DNA from: an uncultured Bacilli bacterium | GTDB taxonomy: Bacteria; Bacillota_I; Bacilli_A; RF39; UBA660 | Length of the DNA: 33,265 nt | Reading direction: 5' to 3' | Assembly (NCBI GenBank): GCA_947632275.1 | Contig: CANROR010000004.1 | Coordinates: 1-33,265, forward strand | In this document: in pieces, positions 1 to 9,877 of the stretch | Layout of the letters: every line of letters starts with the position of its first letter | Numbering within the stretch: position 1 is the first letter of the stretch | Program-made: the position numbers and the translations under genes | Notes under the pieces: generated by a model | The model's database searches: none | What the model was told of the DNA's origin: nothing | Seen by the model: only the letters and a program-made list of their open reading frames with translations

Positions 1-1
1 T

Positions 2-427
2 TATTATGTATATGATAATGCGGGCAACAAAGGTTCATGTAGTGTAAGTATAACGGGTCAATATTGGTATAATAGTAGAACATATGTAAAAAAATATTGT
101 TCTGGTGGCTATAAACAAGATTGTACGGGTTATTCTTATTCTTATTCATGTAATTGCAGTTGTACTAATAGAATATCTGGTTCTCCATCAAAAATGACGG
201 GAAATTATAGTAGTTGTGTAAGTGCCTGTGATGTTATAGGCGCTAATCAAGCAGGCGGCTCTTGTTGGGTATCATCTTCATGGTGTTCTTCGTGGGGAAA
301 TAAATATTGTACTAAATGGTCAGGTGGATATTGGAATGATTGGACAACCGGATATCATGAATCAAGTTGTACTGCTAAAGCAAACGAAAAAGAATGCAAA
401 AAAAAATATTATTATAAAATAGGATAA
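2..427 (+). CDS. C-terminal part of a large secreted/surface protein (Ig-like 'YDNAGNKGSCSVSI' end followed by a Cys/Trp/Tyr-rich tail); 5' end lies outside the window
   Basis: Frame 2 is open from base 2 through the listed 194..427 ORF (YYVYDNAGNKGSCSVSITGQYWYNSRTYVKKYCSGGYKQDCTGYSYSYSCNCSCTNRISGSPSKMTGNYSSC...), so the ATG at 194 is probably internal. Confidence 0.75.
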   Translation, partial: YYVYDNAGNKGSCSVSITGQYWYNSRTYVKKYCSGGYKQDCTGYSYSYSCNCSCTNRISGSPSKMTGNYSSCVSACDVIGANQAGGSCWVSSSWCSSWGNKYCTKWSGGYWNDWTTGYHESSCTAKANEKECKKKYYYKIG

Positions 428-435
428 GACAAAAT

Positions 436-891
436 ATGAAAAATAAAGAAAATATATTAAAATTAATAATAATTGGAATATTGTTTTTAATTTTGCTAGT
501 TATACTAATATTAATTATAACTAAATCAAATAAACTAAAAAATGATAAACCAGAAAATTTAAATGATAAAATTAGTTGTACTAAAGAATTATCAAAAGAT
601 GAGTTTTATATGTATTATAGTATAGCTAAAATTGATATTTCTAATAATCTTGCTAAAAGTAGACAAAATATGTTTGGCTTTAAGTTTAATGATAAAGATA
701 ATTATGAAGCATTTAAAGCAAATGAAGAATTTGAAAACACTACATATGATGATGAAAATTTAACCCTTACTTATAGTGTGGATGATGCTATTGATTTAAC
801 TACTGACCAAGAGGGCAATAAAATTGAAATTGAATATAAAACTATTTTAGAAGAATTAGAAACAGATGGTTATATTTGTAATTTAAAATAA
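436..891 (+). CDS. small membrane-anchored protein of unknown function (one N-terminal TM segment, acidic extracytoplasmic domain with two Cys)
   Basis: ORF with LKLIIIGILFLILLVILILIIT hydrophobic stretch; starts 8 bp after the preceding CDS. Confidence 0.7.
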   Translation: MKNKENILKLIIIGILFLILLVILILIITKSNKLKNDKPENLNDKISCTKELSKDEFYMYYSIAKIDISNNLAKSRQNMFGFKFNDKDNYEAFKANEEFENTTYDDENLTLTYSVDDAIDLTTDQEGNKIEIEYKTILEELETDGYICNLK

Positions 892-951
892 TTTATGAAA
901 TCATCAAAATTGTTAAGTCTAAGAAAAACTATTATTTGAAAATAATGAATC

Positions 952-984
952 AAAAGTTAATGAAAAAATATCATTAACTTTTTT
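952..984 (+). terminator. Rho-independent terminator
   Basis: AAAAGTTAATG-AAAAAATAT-CATTAACTTTTTT perfect stem plus T-run. Confidence 0.75.
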
Positions 985-1048
985 ACAATTATAGAAAAAT
1001 ATATGTTAAAATATAAAGTAGCTAATGTTTATAAAAGAGGTGCTTGTA

Positions 1049-1834
1049 ATGACTAAAATTATATCTTTGGTTAATCAAAAAGGTGGAGTTGGAAAGACGA
1101 CAACTAGTATTAATTTAGCAGCTGCTTTAGGTAAATTAGGTAAGAAAGTCTTATTAATTGATATGGATTCCCAAGGCAATGCGACGACTGGTTTAGGTCT
1201 TAATTCTAACGATTTTAGTCATGATATTTATGAGCTTATCACGGGTAGATGCGAAATAAAAGATGCAATTATTAAAACTAAATTTGAAAATTTAAGTATT
1301 ATTCCGTCTACCATCAATTTAGCAGGAATTGATGTTGAATTTGTTAAAAAAATGTTAGAAGATAACGCTTTTAAACAAAATATGCAATTAAAAATGCGTT
1401 TAGATGCAGTAAAAAAAGATTATGATTATATAATAATTGATTGTCAACCATCATTAGGGTTAGGTACGATGAATGCCTTAGTTGCTAGTGATTCAGTAAT
1501 AATTCCGGTGCAATGTGAATTCTATGCTTTAGATGGAATTGCTTTACTTCTTAATACAATTATAACAATTCAAAGTGGCATGAATCCGAATCTTCGGATT
1601 GAAGGGGTCCTTTTAACGATGCTTGATGGTCGAACTAATATTGGTTTGGAAGTAATTGAAGAAATTAGAAAATATTTTAAAGATAAAGTGTTTAATACGA
1701 TAATACCTAGACTAGTTAGATTAGTAGAAGCACCTAGCCATGGTAAACCAATTAATGAATATGATCCTACTAGTCGGGCAACAGAAGCTTACGCTAATTT
1801 GGCAAAGGAAGTGATTAGTCGCGATGGAAACTAA
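1049..1834 (+). CDS. parA: ParA/Soj chromosome-partitioning ATPase
   Basis: MTKIISLVNQKGGVGKTTTSINLAAALGKLGKKVLLIDMDSQGNATTGLG deviant Walker A; ATG at 1049 follows AAAAGAGGTG, preferred over the 1025 start. Confidence 0.95.
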   Translation: MTKIISLVNQKGGVGKTTTSINLAAALGKLGKKVLLIDMDSQGNATTGLGLNSNDFSHDIYELITGRCEIKDAIIKTKFENLSIIPSTINLAGIDVEFVKKMLEDNAFKQNMQLKMRLDAVKKDYDYIIIDCQPSLGLGTMNALVASDSVIIPVQCEFYALDGIALLLNTIITIQSGMNPNLRIEGVLLTMLDGRTNIGLEVIEEIRKYFKDKVFNTIIPRLVRLVEAPSHGKPINEYDPTSRATEAYANLAKEVISRDGN

Positions 1835-2696
1835 GAAAAAAGCTTTAGGGAAAGGATTAGAACAATTATTTTCCAATTCCGTAATTGATTTTGATAATTT
1901 TGAACAAAGCATCGTGGAAGAAAATTCCAATAACGTGGTTGAAATAAATCTTTCAGATATAAGAAGTAATCCTTATCAACCACGGAAAACTTTTGATGAA
2001 GCTTCTTTAAATGAACTAGCAGCTTCGATTAAAGAATATGGTTTAGTGCAACCCATAATTGTTAAAAAAAGTATTAAAGGTTATGAATTAGTTGCCGGGG
2101 AAAGAAGAACTAAGGCGGCCAAAATTGCCGGCCTTACGAAAATTCCGGCCGTAATAAAAGATTTCACGGATCAAGAAATGATGGAACTAGCCTTAATTGA
2201 AAATATTCAAAGAGAAGATTTAAATCCGATTGATGAGGCGACATCTATTAGTAATATTATTAAGTTAAGGGGATATACCCAAGAAGAATTCGCGGATAAA
2301 ATGGGGAAAAGTAGAAGTTATGTTACAAACTTGTTAGGGCTTTTAAAGTTACCGGAAAATGTGAAAAAATTAGTCGAAAAGAAAAGTATTTCGGCTTCCC
2401 ATGCCCGGGTCTTAAGTAAATTAGATGATGAAGATAAAATCAATGATTTAGCTCATAAAATAATGACCGAAGATGTCAGTGTAAGAGATTTAGAAAAATT
2501 AACTAGTAATATTGAATTACCGAAGAAAAATAAAATTAAAGTAGAACATAATTATCGTTTATTAGAAGATGCGGCTAGTGAGGCTTTAAATACAAAGGTT
2601 AGAATTACGAAAAATAAAATGGAAATATATTTTAATGGTTCGAAAGAACTTAATGAAATACTGGAAAAATTAAATGTAAAAATTGAGGATGAATAA
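1824..2696 (+). CDS. parB: ParB/Spo0J partition protein
   Basis: NPYQPRKTFDEASLNELAASIKEYGLVQPIIV...GYELVAGERRTKAAKIAGL...ALIENIQREDLNPIDEA; overlaps parA by 11 bp. Confidence 0.95.
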   Translation: METKKKALGKGLEQLFSNSVIDFDNFEQSIVEENSNNVVEINLSDIRSNPYQPRKTFDEASLNELAASIKEYGLVQPIIVKKSIKGYELVAGERRTKAAKIAGLTKIPAVIKDFTDQEMMELALIENIQREDLNPIDEATSISNIIKLRGYTQEEFADKMGKSRSYVTNLLGLLKLPENVKKLVEKKSISASHARVLSKLDDEDKINDLAHKIMTEDVSVRDLEKLTSNIELPKKNKIKVEHNYRLLEDAASEALNTKVRITKNKMEIYFNGSKELNEILEKLNVKIEDE

Positions 2697-2697
2697 A

Positions 2698-2910
2698 ATG
2701 GATAAAGACTTTAAATTATTTGATGAAGTCATAATGAAAAAAGACCATGCTTGTGGCACTAATCTTTGGATTATTACGCGAAATGGCGCTGATGTTAAAA
2801 TTAAATGTCGATATTGTGGACGTGAAATAATGATGGATCGTTTAGAATTTATAAAAAAATTAAAAAAGGTGATCAAATTTGAAGAAACTGAAGATGAAAA
2901 AAAAGATTAA
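2698..2910 (+). CDS. DUF951-family protein
   Basis: FDEVIMKKDHACGTNLWIITRNGADVKIKCRYCGREIMMDR; start set at MDKDF. Confidence 0.85.
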   Translation: MDKDFKLFDEVIMKKDHACGTNLWIITRNGADVKIKCRYCGREIMMDRLEFIKKLKKVIKFEETEDEKKD

Positions 2911-4423
2911 TTTACATCCCGTGATGATGTACTTGGTATTGAGCTTAATTGTCATTGTCGTAAGTGGCATTTTGTCGTGGTTTAATGTCCAAGCAACTTA
3001 TAATCAAATTTCCTTAGTTACAGGAGAATATTCGGTAGCAACAGAAACAATAACTTCTTTATTTAGTTTAAGTGGCTTAAAATATATTTTTACCAATACG
3101 GTATCTAACTTTGCTAATTTTACCGTTTTAAGTAATTTAATTATTATTTTACTTGGTATTGGCTTAATGGAAAAAAGTGGTTTTTTAAAAACTTTAGTTA
3201 CTTTATTAACGAAGAAAGCTAAAAAAACAACTGTTACCTTTTTCTTAATATTGATATGTTTACTTGCTAGTATCATGGGTGATTTATCATATTTAATTTT
3301 TATTCCTTTAAGTGCTTTATTATTTTTATATGGTAAAAGAAATCCGCGGTTAGGAATTATCGCTTCTTTTGCGGCTTTAACTTGTGGTTCTAGTTTAAGT
3401 GTTATGTTAACCAGTATTGATTCCAGTTTAATTACGGTTACTAATTTAAACTCTCAAATATTAATTGGTAATTATACGATTAATAGTGGTTCATTTATGT
3501 TTATTATGTTAATTGCTTTAATTATTTTAGCCTTTTTATTAACGAATATAACCGAAAATGTTATTGCTAAAAGAATTGAAAAATATGAATTTGAGGAAGA
3601 AGAAATTGAAGATGAGTTAGTGTTAACTAAACATAAAATGCGAGGGTTATTATTTGCCGCCATCTTTGGTTTAATTTATTTATTAATCTTTGTTTATAAT
3701 ATTATTCCGGGTTTACCTTTCTCGGGGAATTTACTTGATTATAGTCAAAGATTATATATTGATAAATTATTTAGCTATGAATCCTTCTTTAGCAATGGCT
3801 TTGTCTTCATTGTGGCTTTATTTTTTGTCATTTTAGGTTTAAGTTATGGCATTGGGGCTAAGACCATTAAAAATAATCAAGATTTTATTGATGGCTTGGG
3901 CCATTCGTTAAATGGTATTGGGAAGATGTTAGTTATGATTTTTGCCGCCGCCACCTTTATTAGTATTTTTAAACAAGCTAATATTGGGAATGTGGTAACG
4001 GTAGCTTTAACTAATGTTTTAGCTAAGTCCTCTTTTAGTGGTTTACCATTACTGATTTTGTTATTTGTTCTTTCAATGATTGCTACTCTTTTCTTGCCAA
4101 ATAGTTTACCTAAATGGACGATTATGGCCACTGCCGCCGTGCCGGCTTTAATGAATACCGGTGTTTCTCCCGAATTTAGTCAAGTTGCCTTTCGGTTAGG
4201 CGAAGCCGTTTCGTTAGGTTTAACACCAGTTTTTGCTTATTTCATTGTTTATTTAGCTTATTTAGAAAAATATAGTCAAGATAATAAAAATATTAGTATA
4301 TTTAAAGCGATAAAATTACAATTACCATATACCATAGTTACTTTTATTGTTTTCTTAAGTTTAATTATTCTATGGTATATAATTGGAATACCATTAGGCT
4401 TTAATGCTAGTGTTTCATTATAG
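2879..4423 (+). CDS. AbgT/YfcC-like membrane transporter
   Basis: Polytopic membrane protein with AbgT-like segments (SNLIIILLGIGLMEKSGFLKTL, IMGDLSYLIFIPLSALLF, LPNSLPKWTIMATAAVPALMNTGVSPEFSQVAFRLGEAVSLGLTPVFAYFIVYLAY); TTG start after AAGGTGAT, or ATG at 2894. Confidence 0.75.
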   Translation: MKKLKMKKKINLHPVMMYLVLSLIVIVVSGILSWFNVQATYNQISLVTGEYSVATETITSLFSLSGLKYIFTNTVSNFANFTVLSNLIIILLGIGLMEKSGFLKTLVTLLTKKAKKTTVTFFLILICLLASIMGDLSYLIFIPLSALLFLYGKRNPRLGIIASFAALTCGSSLSVMLTSIDSSLITVTNLNSQILIGNYTINSGSFMFIMLIALIILAFLLTNITENVIAKRIEKYEFEEEEIEDELVLTKHKMRGLLFAAIFGLIYLLIFVYNIIPGLPFSGNLLDYSQRLYIDKLFSYESFFSNGFVFIVALFFVILGLSYGIGAKTIKNNQDFIDGLGHSLNGIGKMLVMIFAAATFISIFKQANIGNVVTVALTNVLAKSSFSGLPLLILLFVLSMIATLFLPNSLPKWTIMATAAVPALMNTGVSPEFSQVAFRLGEAVSLGLTPVFAYFIVYLAYLEKYSQDNKNISIFKAIKLQLPYTIVTFIVFLSLIILWYIIGIPLGFNASVSL

Positions 4424-4440
4424 TTAAGGGGGAAAAAATT

Positions 4441-5541
4441 ATGTCTTTAAAAGCGGGAATTGTGGGTCTTCCTAATGTTGGGAAATCAACCCTTTTTAAT
4501 GCTATTACGAAAAAAAATGTTTTGGCGGCCAATTATCCCTTTGCCACCATTGAACCCAATGTGGGAGTTGTTTTTGTGCCAGATACGCGCTTGGATTTTT
4601 TAAAAGAACTTTATCAACCGGAAAGGGTAGTGCCAACTACTTTTGAATTCACAGATATCGCAGGTTTAGTTAAAGGCGCCGCCTCAGGTGAAGGTTTAGG
4701 CAATAAATTTTTATCTCATATTCGGGAAGTTGATGCTATCGTGGAAGTCGTTCGGTGTTTTGATGATGCTAATATTACGCATGTCAGTGGCGAAACAGAT
4801 CCCCTTCGGGATATTGATATTATTAACATTGAACTTATTTTGGCCGATTTAGAAATTGTAACGAATCGGTTAAGTAAGATTGAAAAGAAAGCGGACACTA
4901 CCAAAGAAAAAGATGTAGTCTTTGAATGTAATACGTTAAAAAAAGCTAAAGAAGCTTTAGAAAAAAACATTGCTTTAAGACAAGTATTTAGTGATCCTGA
5001 CGAATTATTAGTTTTAAAAAACTTTAACTTTTTAACTTTAAAACCGATTATATATGCGGCTAATGTTGATGAAGAAACCATTGTTGTTGGCGATAACGAT
5101 TATTCTTTAAAAGTTAAAGAGCATGCCGAAAAAGAAGGCAATAATGTTATTGTTATGTGTGCAAAATTAGAAGAAGAATTATCTAGTTTAGAAAATCAAG
5201 AACGCGAAGAATTTTTGGCTTCAGTTGGAATTACAAATAGTGGTCTAGATAAGTTAATTTTTGCCACTTATGATTTATTAGGTTTAGCCACCTTTTTTAC
5301 GGCCGGCAAAGATGAATGTCGGGCCTGGACTTATAAAAAAGGTATGAAAGCGCCTAAATGTGCCGGGATTATTCACAATGATTTTGAGCGAGGTTTTATT
5401 AAAGCCGAAGTTATGAGCTTTGCAGATTTATATGAACTGAAAGATGAAAAGAAAGTCAAAGAAGCGGGAAAACTAAGAATCGAAGGCAAAGATTACGTTA
5501 TTCAAGATGGCGATATTTGTTATTTTCGATTTAATGTTTGA
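4441..5541 (+). CDS. ychF: YchF/Obg-family P-loop NTPase
   Basis: MSLKAGIVGLPNVGKSTLFNAITKKNVLAANYPFATIEPNVGVV...DIAGLVKGAASGEGLGNKFLSHIREVDAI...C-terminal TGS domain. Confidence 0.97.
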   Translation: MSLKAGIVGLPNVGKSTLFNAITKKNVLAANYPFATIEPNVGVVFVPDTRLDFLKELYQPERVVPTTFEFTDIAGLVKGAASGEGLGNKFLSHIREVDAIVEVVRCFDDANITHVSGETDPLRDIDIINIELILADLEIVTNRLSKIEKKADTTKEKDVVFECNTLKKAKEALEKNIALRQVFSDPDELLVLKNFNFLTLKPIIYAANVDEETIVVGDNDYSLKVKEHAEKEGNNVIVMCAKLEEELSSLENQEREEFLASVGITNSGLDKLIFATYDLLGLATFFTAGKDECRAWTYKKGMKAPKCAGIIHNDFERGFIKAEVMSFADLYELKDEKKVKEAGKLRIEGKDYVIQDGDICYFRFNV

Positions 5542-5569
5542 TTAATAATTAAATTTTCTAAAATTGTGC

Positions 5570-5575
5570 TATAAT
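5570..5575 (+). promoter_or_regulatory. extended -10 promoter element for the BI-1 family gene
   Basis: TGCTATAAT about 30 bp upstream of the start codon, followed by AGGAGG. Confidence 0.5.
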
Positions 5576-5602
5576 AGACATATAATTTAGAAGGAGGAAA
5601 AT

Positions 5603-6247
5603 ATGAATAATAAATTAATGGGTAAAACCTTTTTATGGATGTGTATTGGTTTATTAGTTACTTTTGCCACTGGCTTATTCGTAACTTATAATGAAACCAT
5701 GCGGACTAATATTGAAACGAGTGCCTTATATATTATTTTCGCGGTAATTGAATTAGTTTTGGTATTCTTTTTATCACTTCGGGTTATGAAAATGAAACCA
5801 ACAACGGCGAAATGTACTTTCTTGCTTTATTCGGTGGTTAGTGGTCTAACTTTTTCATCAATCTTTGTTTATTATGAACTATCATCAATTTTATTTATCT
5901 TTTTAATTACAGCTGCGTTATTTGCGCTTTTAGCTTTTATTGGTTATACTACGAAAATTGATTTGACTAAATTAGGAACTTATTTTCTAGTTGGTTTGTT
6001 CGGCGTAATAATTGTTTCTTTAATTAATATCTTCGTCGGTAATACGATGGTTGATTTAGTTGTTTCTGTTATTTGTATTGCTTTATTTTTAGGCGTAACG
6101 ATGTATGATGTTCAAAAGTTAAAAAGATTAAGTGATAGTGGCTTACCTGAAGAAAATTTAGCTATCTATGGCGCTTTAGACCTATATTTAGATTTTATTA
6201 ATATCTTTATTCGGTTACTTTCAATATTTGGAAAGAGTGATAACTAA
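5603..6247 (+). CDS. Bax inhibitor-1 (BI-1/YccA) family membrane protein
   Basis: MGKTFLWMCIGLLVTFATGLFV...LGVTMYDVQKLKRL...AIYGALDLYLDFINIFIRLLSIFG. Confidence 0.9.
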   Translation: MNNKLMGKTFLWMCIGLLVTFATGLFVTYNETMRTNIETSALYIIFAVIELVLVFFLSLRVMKMKPTTAKCTFLLYSVVSGLTFSSIFVYYELSSILFIFLITAALFALLAFIGYTTKIDLTKLGTYFLVGLFGVIIVSLINIFVGNTMVDLVVSVICIALFLGVTMYDVQKLKRLSDSGLPEENLAIYGALDLYLDFINIFIRLLSIFGKSDN

Positions 6248-6972
6248 TGGATGTCAGTTTAAAAAGAATTGGAGCTTACTTACTTGATTCGTTATTTATT
6301 TCGTTATTAGCTAGTCTCCTTGTGGCTTGCTTTACCTTTGGTAAAAATAATAATACTGATTACGAAAAATATATAAATTTAATTAGTGAATATCAAGATG
6401 GTAAAATCGAAGATGACGTTTATAAACAAGAAGTGATTAATTATAATTATAAATCAACGAAAGATTCAACAATTGCTAGCGCGATTACAATTGTTTTAAT
6501 TATTTCTTATTTTGGTTTATATCAAGTTTATGCCAATGGCCAAACCATTGGGAAAAGAATTTTAAAAATTAAAGTAGTTGGCAAAGATGGCGAAAAGTTA
6601 AAATATGGCGCGAATTTTATTCGGATGATAATTTTAAATAATGTTATTTTTCGTATTTTATTAGCCGTCGGTGTCTATTTAATGAACGCTCAACATTTCT
6701 ATACTTATAGTAGTGTTATTAGTTATCTTGAAGGTTTAATCGAAACAATTATTTTAGTAATGGTAATTTTAAGACAAGATGGTCGCGGCTTACATGATAT
6801 TTTAGCTAAAACCAAAGTTGTAAGTACAGTAGTTGATGCACCAGAAGAAAAGGTTGATGTTAAAAAAGAAGTAATTGAAGCACCAGTTAAAGAAGAAAAG
6901 CCAAAGACGACACCAAAGAAAAAAACAACTTCGAAAACAAAAAATTCGAAAGAAAAAAATACTAAAAAATAA
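6247..6972 (+). CDS. RDD family membrane protein with Lys-rich C-terminal tail
   Basis: KRIGAYLLDSLFISLLASLL...GQTIGKRILKIKVVGKDGEKLKYGANFIRMI...DGRGLHDILAKTKVV. Confidence 0.88.
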   Translation: MDVSLKRIGAYLLDSLFISLLASLLVACFTFGKNNNTDYEKYINLISEYQDGKIEDDVYKQEVINYNYKSTKDSTIASAITIVLIISYFGLYQVYANGQTIGKRILKIKVVGKDGEKLKYGANFIRMIILNNVIFRILLAVGVYLMNAQHFYTYSSVISYLEGLIETIILVMVILRQDGRGLHDILAKTKVVSTVVDAPEEKVDVKKEVIEAPVKEEKPKTTPKKKTTSKTKNSKEKNTKK

Positions 6973-6988
6973 AATTTAGTATTTTTTT
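6959..6988 (+). terminator. Rho-independent terminator
   Basis: AATACTAAA...TTTAGTATT followed by T-run; stem starts inside the RDD gene 3' end. Confidence 0.65.
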
Positions 6989-7030
6989 CTTTTTCTAAAT
7001 GTGTTAAGATTATTTTAGATAGTAAAGGGC

Positions 7031-8338
7031 GTGATAGATGTGGAAGAAAATGTAACAGAAGAAAAAGAATTTATGGAAAAAAAGAAAGGAAAAGTTTTAG
7101 TACCTATCATTGTGACGATTGTAATTCTTTTAGTATTGGTGGGAGGCTATATCGGCTATTTTTACTTTTATCAAAATACGGAAAGATTTATTGATAATAC
7201 GAGCAATAGCATTGAAAAATTTTTAAATGATAATTTAAAAATAGATATGTTATCTAATGACAATCGTGATGTTAATTTAAAAGGTAATTTAAATATCCAA
7301 GATTTAGTAGATGTTGATTATGATCTTACTACTAGTCCTTCTAAAGAATTAGTAGCTATGGACTTAAATCTAAAAAATATATTGCAAGGAACAATTAATT
7401 ATCAAGATGGTAAAACCTATATTCAAGCTAAAGATTTATATCCTGAAGTTTTAGAATTATCGGGATCAAATACGTCAACGAATTTTTCTTTACCGGATGA
7501 TGAGGTACTAGCTCAATTAGATGTTAATGCTTGTTTAAAAAATTTAGTAAAATATTTTTTTGAAGCTTTAAAAGAAGGTAAACAAACGACAACTTTTAAA
7601 GGTTTAACCGAAAAAGTTTATACGATAGAATTTGATACTATTACGGCAGAAAATGCGATGCAAAAATTTAAAAATTTAATGCAAAATGATGAGGCTTTAA
7701 ATACTGTTTTTGGTAATTTTGCGAGTGATGATTATGGTAGCTTTGAACCATGTGAAATAAAGATTACCGTTAATGTATGGACAAATAAAGTTAAAGATTT
7801 TTCTTTGAAAAATGATGAATCTGAATTAAAAGCCCATTATGATGGCGAAAAATATGTATTATCCGACAATGGCGAAAAATTATACCTTTGGGTTGAAGAT
7901 GATTATTTAAAGATTCATACGACGGAAACTGATGATTATACTTTGGGTATTACTTTAAATTATAAAACGGGTATGGAATTTAATTACAAAGATGGCGAAG
8001 ATAGTTTAAATTTGAGTTTTAATAAAACAAACGATAATAATTATAAAATTTCTGGGGATTTAACTAGTACGGATTTAAAAATTAATTTAACCGGTAATAT
8101 TGAAGAAACATCGGAAACTGAAGCCACTGGTGAAATTGCTTTGAAAATAACAAGTGGTCAAGAAACTTTCAATGCTAAATTAACATTTAATAGTTTAATT
8201 AAAGATAATTTAATAGATAAAATTGATGTTAGTAAAGCGAAAAAAATAGATGATTTAACGGAAGAAGAGCAAAATAATATAATGTTAAAATTATATGGAA
8301 TGCTTGCCCAAATGGGTTTATTAGGAGGTAATATCTAA
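7031..8338 (+). CDS. single-pass membrane protein with large extracytoplasmic domain, unknown function
   Basis: ORF with GKVLVPIIVTIVILLVLVGGYIGYFYFY TM then a long Thr/Asn/Asp-rich beta-like region; GTG start uncertain. Confidence 0.75.
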   Translation: MIDVEENVTEEKEFMEKKKGKVLVPIIVTIVILLVLVGGYIGYFYFYQNTERFIDNTSNSIEKFLNDNLKIDMLSNDNRDVNLKGNLNIQDLVDVDYDLTTSPSKELVAMDLNLKNILQGTINYQDGKTYIQAKDLYPEVLELSGSNTSTNFSLPDDEVLAQLDVNACLKNLVKYFFEALKEGKQTTTFKGLTEKVYTIEFDTITAENAMQKFKNLMQNDEALNTVFGNFASDDYGSFEPCEIKITVNVWTNKVKDFSLKNDESELKAHYDGEKYVLSDNGEKLYLWVEDDYLKIHTTETDDYTLGITLNYKTGMEFNYKDGEDSLNLSFNKTNDNNYKISGDLTSTDLKINLTGNIEETSETEATGEIALKITSGQETFNAKLTFNSLIKDNLIDKIDVSKAKKIDDLTEEEQNNIMLKLYGMLAQMGLLGGNI

Positions 8339-9447
8339 TGGATGAAAAAAAGAATTCAGCAATTGAGTTTTGGCGATTTATTTTCTGTATTGCTTTAGCC
8401 ATAGGTCATTTAAATATGATTGTTTGGAATAAAGGCGATGTCAATTTATTATTTAAAGGTCATTATTTTGTAGCCTTCTTTATCTTTTTATCAGGCTATT
8501 TCTTAATGGCTAATTATCAAAAAAATAAAAGTAAAAATACGAAAGAAGTAGCAACAACAAAAGCTTGGAATTATACCAAAAAAAGAATTTCGGCTTTATA
8601 TCCGGCTTTATTAATTGGGGTGGCTTTAGCCTTTATTGTTCGTAATGTTATTATTGATACCCCAGTTCATGAATTATTTCCGGTTTTCATGAATTCTATT
8701 TGGGAATTTTTAGGTTTATCCGCTTTAGGGGTTACTAATCTTTGGAATGAACCTTTAATCTATATTTCAGCAATCTTTATCGCGGGCTTTATCCTTTATT
8801 ATTTAATTAATAAAAGTGAAGAACTATTTAAAATTATAACCATTATTGTAGCTATTATGGTTTATAGTTTTGGGTTAAGCAAAGGATGGAATAGTACTGA
8901 TTTTCTACTTGGTATACCTCTTCCTTTAGCTCGGATTTTTGCGGGCATGGCAATCGGCGCTTTAATGTATTATCCTGTTGCTTATTTAAAGACAAAAAAA
9001 TTTAGTGAAAATGTAACGATGGTCTTTAGTATTGCCCATATTGCTTTAGCTATGATTATTCTTTATGTTTGGATTCATGGCGCGAACTTTAGTGAATTAG
9101 TATATGGTTTAATTTTATTAGCCTTTACTTTTGTTTTATTAGTAAATAAAGATTATATTGCGATTCTTTATAATGATAATAAATTTATTAATGATTTAGG
9201 TCGAATAAGTTTATATTATTTTGTTTCTCATATTTCTTTCATCTATTTATTAAACTTTATGTTCCCCGAAATGGGATATGTTCCAAGTATTGCCTTTAAT
9301 ATTTTATTTACTTTATGTTGGTCATATATCTTAATGTATATTGATGATTATTTAATAACTCCAGCTTTTAGAAGCAAAGCTATTGGCGAAACTAAACCAG
9401 TAACTAAAAGAGTAACGAAAAAAACTGTTAGAAAAGTAACGAAATAG
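8338..9447 (+). CDS. acyltransferase-3 family membrane protein
   Basis: IEFWRFIFCIALAIGHL...FVAFFIFLSGYFLM...KKRISALYPALL motifs, polytopic. Confidence 0.85.
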   Translation: MDEKKNSAIEFWRFIFCIALAIGHLNMIVWNKGDVNLLFKGHYFVAFFIFLSGYFLMANYQKNKSKNTKEVATTKAWNYTKKRISALYPALLIGVALAFIVRNVIIDTPVHELFPVFMNSIWEFLGLSALGVTNLWNEPLIYISAIFIAGFILYYLINKSEELFKIITIIVAIMVYSFGLSKGWNSTDFLLGIPLPLARIFAGMAIGALMYYPVAYLKTKKFSENVTMVFSIAHIALAMIILYVWIHGANFSELVYGLILLAFTFVLLVNKDYIAILYNDNKFINDLGRISLYYFVSHISFIYLLNFMFPEMGYVPSIAFNILFTLCWSYILMYIDDYLITPAFRSKAIGETKPVTKRVTKKTVRKVTK

Positions 9448-9475
9448 AATAATTAAATATTATTCTATTTTTTTA
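9442..9475 (+). terminator. Rho-independent terminator overlapping the acyltransferase stop codon
   Basis: AAATAGAATAAT-TAAAT-ATTATTCTATTT plus T-run. Confidence 0.8.
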
Positions 9476-9553
9476 CACTTTTTTGTCAATTAACTAGGAT
9501 ATTTAAATGAAAATCTAAAAAAATATGTTATGATAAAAATAGGAGGATTATTT

Positions 9554-9877
9554 ATGAAAATTATTGAAAAAAGAGATAATTATCGAACTTTAGCAGATAA
9601 AAATAAAGTGGCGGCGGCTATTAACGTTTTTAATGCGGGAGTTTGTGCACTTGGCATAATTGGTATCGAAGCTTTAAAAAGAAAAGGTTTAGATCTTGAT
9701 GAAGGCTTTTTACAATCTGTTAATTATATTGGTGAACCAGTATTAGGTTTGGCCGGAGCAGGTTCTATAGTTGGCATGGTTAAGAGTATTGCTCAAAATA
9801 TTCATTATGAAAAATTAGTTAATAATGCTGATAAAATAATTGCGATTAATGAAACATATTCAAGGAGTGGTAGATAA
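9554..9877 (+). CDS. small hypothetical protein with two hydrophobic segments
   Basis: ATG at 9554 preceded by AGGAGG; INVFNAGVCALGIIGIEAL and EPVLGLAGAGSIVGMV. Confidence 0.75.
   Translation: MKIIEKRDNYRTLADKNKVAAAINVFNAGVCALGIIGIEALKRKGLDLDEGFLQSVNYIGEPVLGLAGAGSIVGMVKSIAQNIHYEKLVNNADKIIAINETYSRSGR

Noticed and set aside
1049-2696. Possible parS sites (TGTTTCACGTGAAACA-like) near parA/parB
   Set aside because: No match or near match seen by eye; the CACGTG at about 19457 lies in coding sequence without the flanking arms
4716-5081. Antisense ORFs in the track (e.g. 4716..5081 -, 3004..3276 -, 3877..4131 -, 30332..30616 -, 31071..31424 -)
   Set aside because: Lie fully opposite well-recognised genes, no SD or family resemblance; by-products of codon bias
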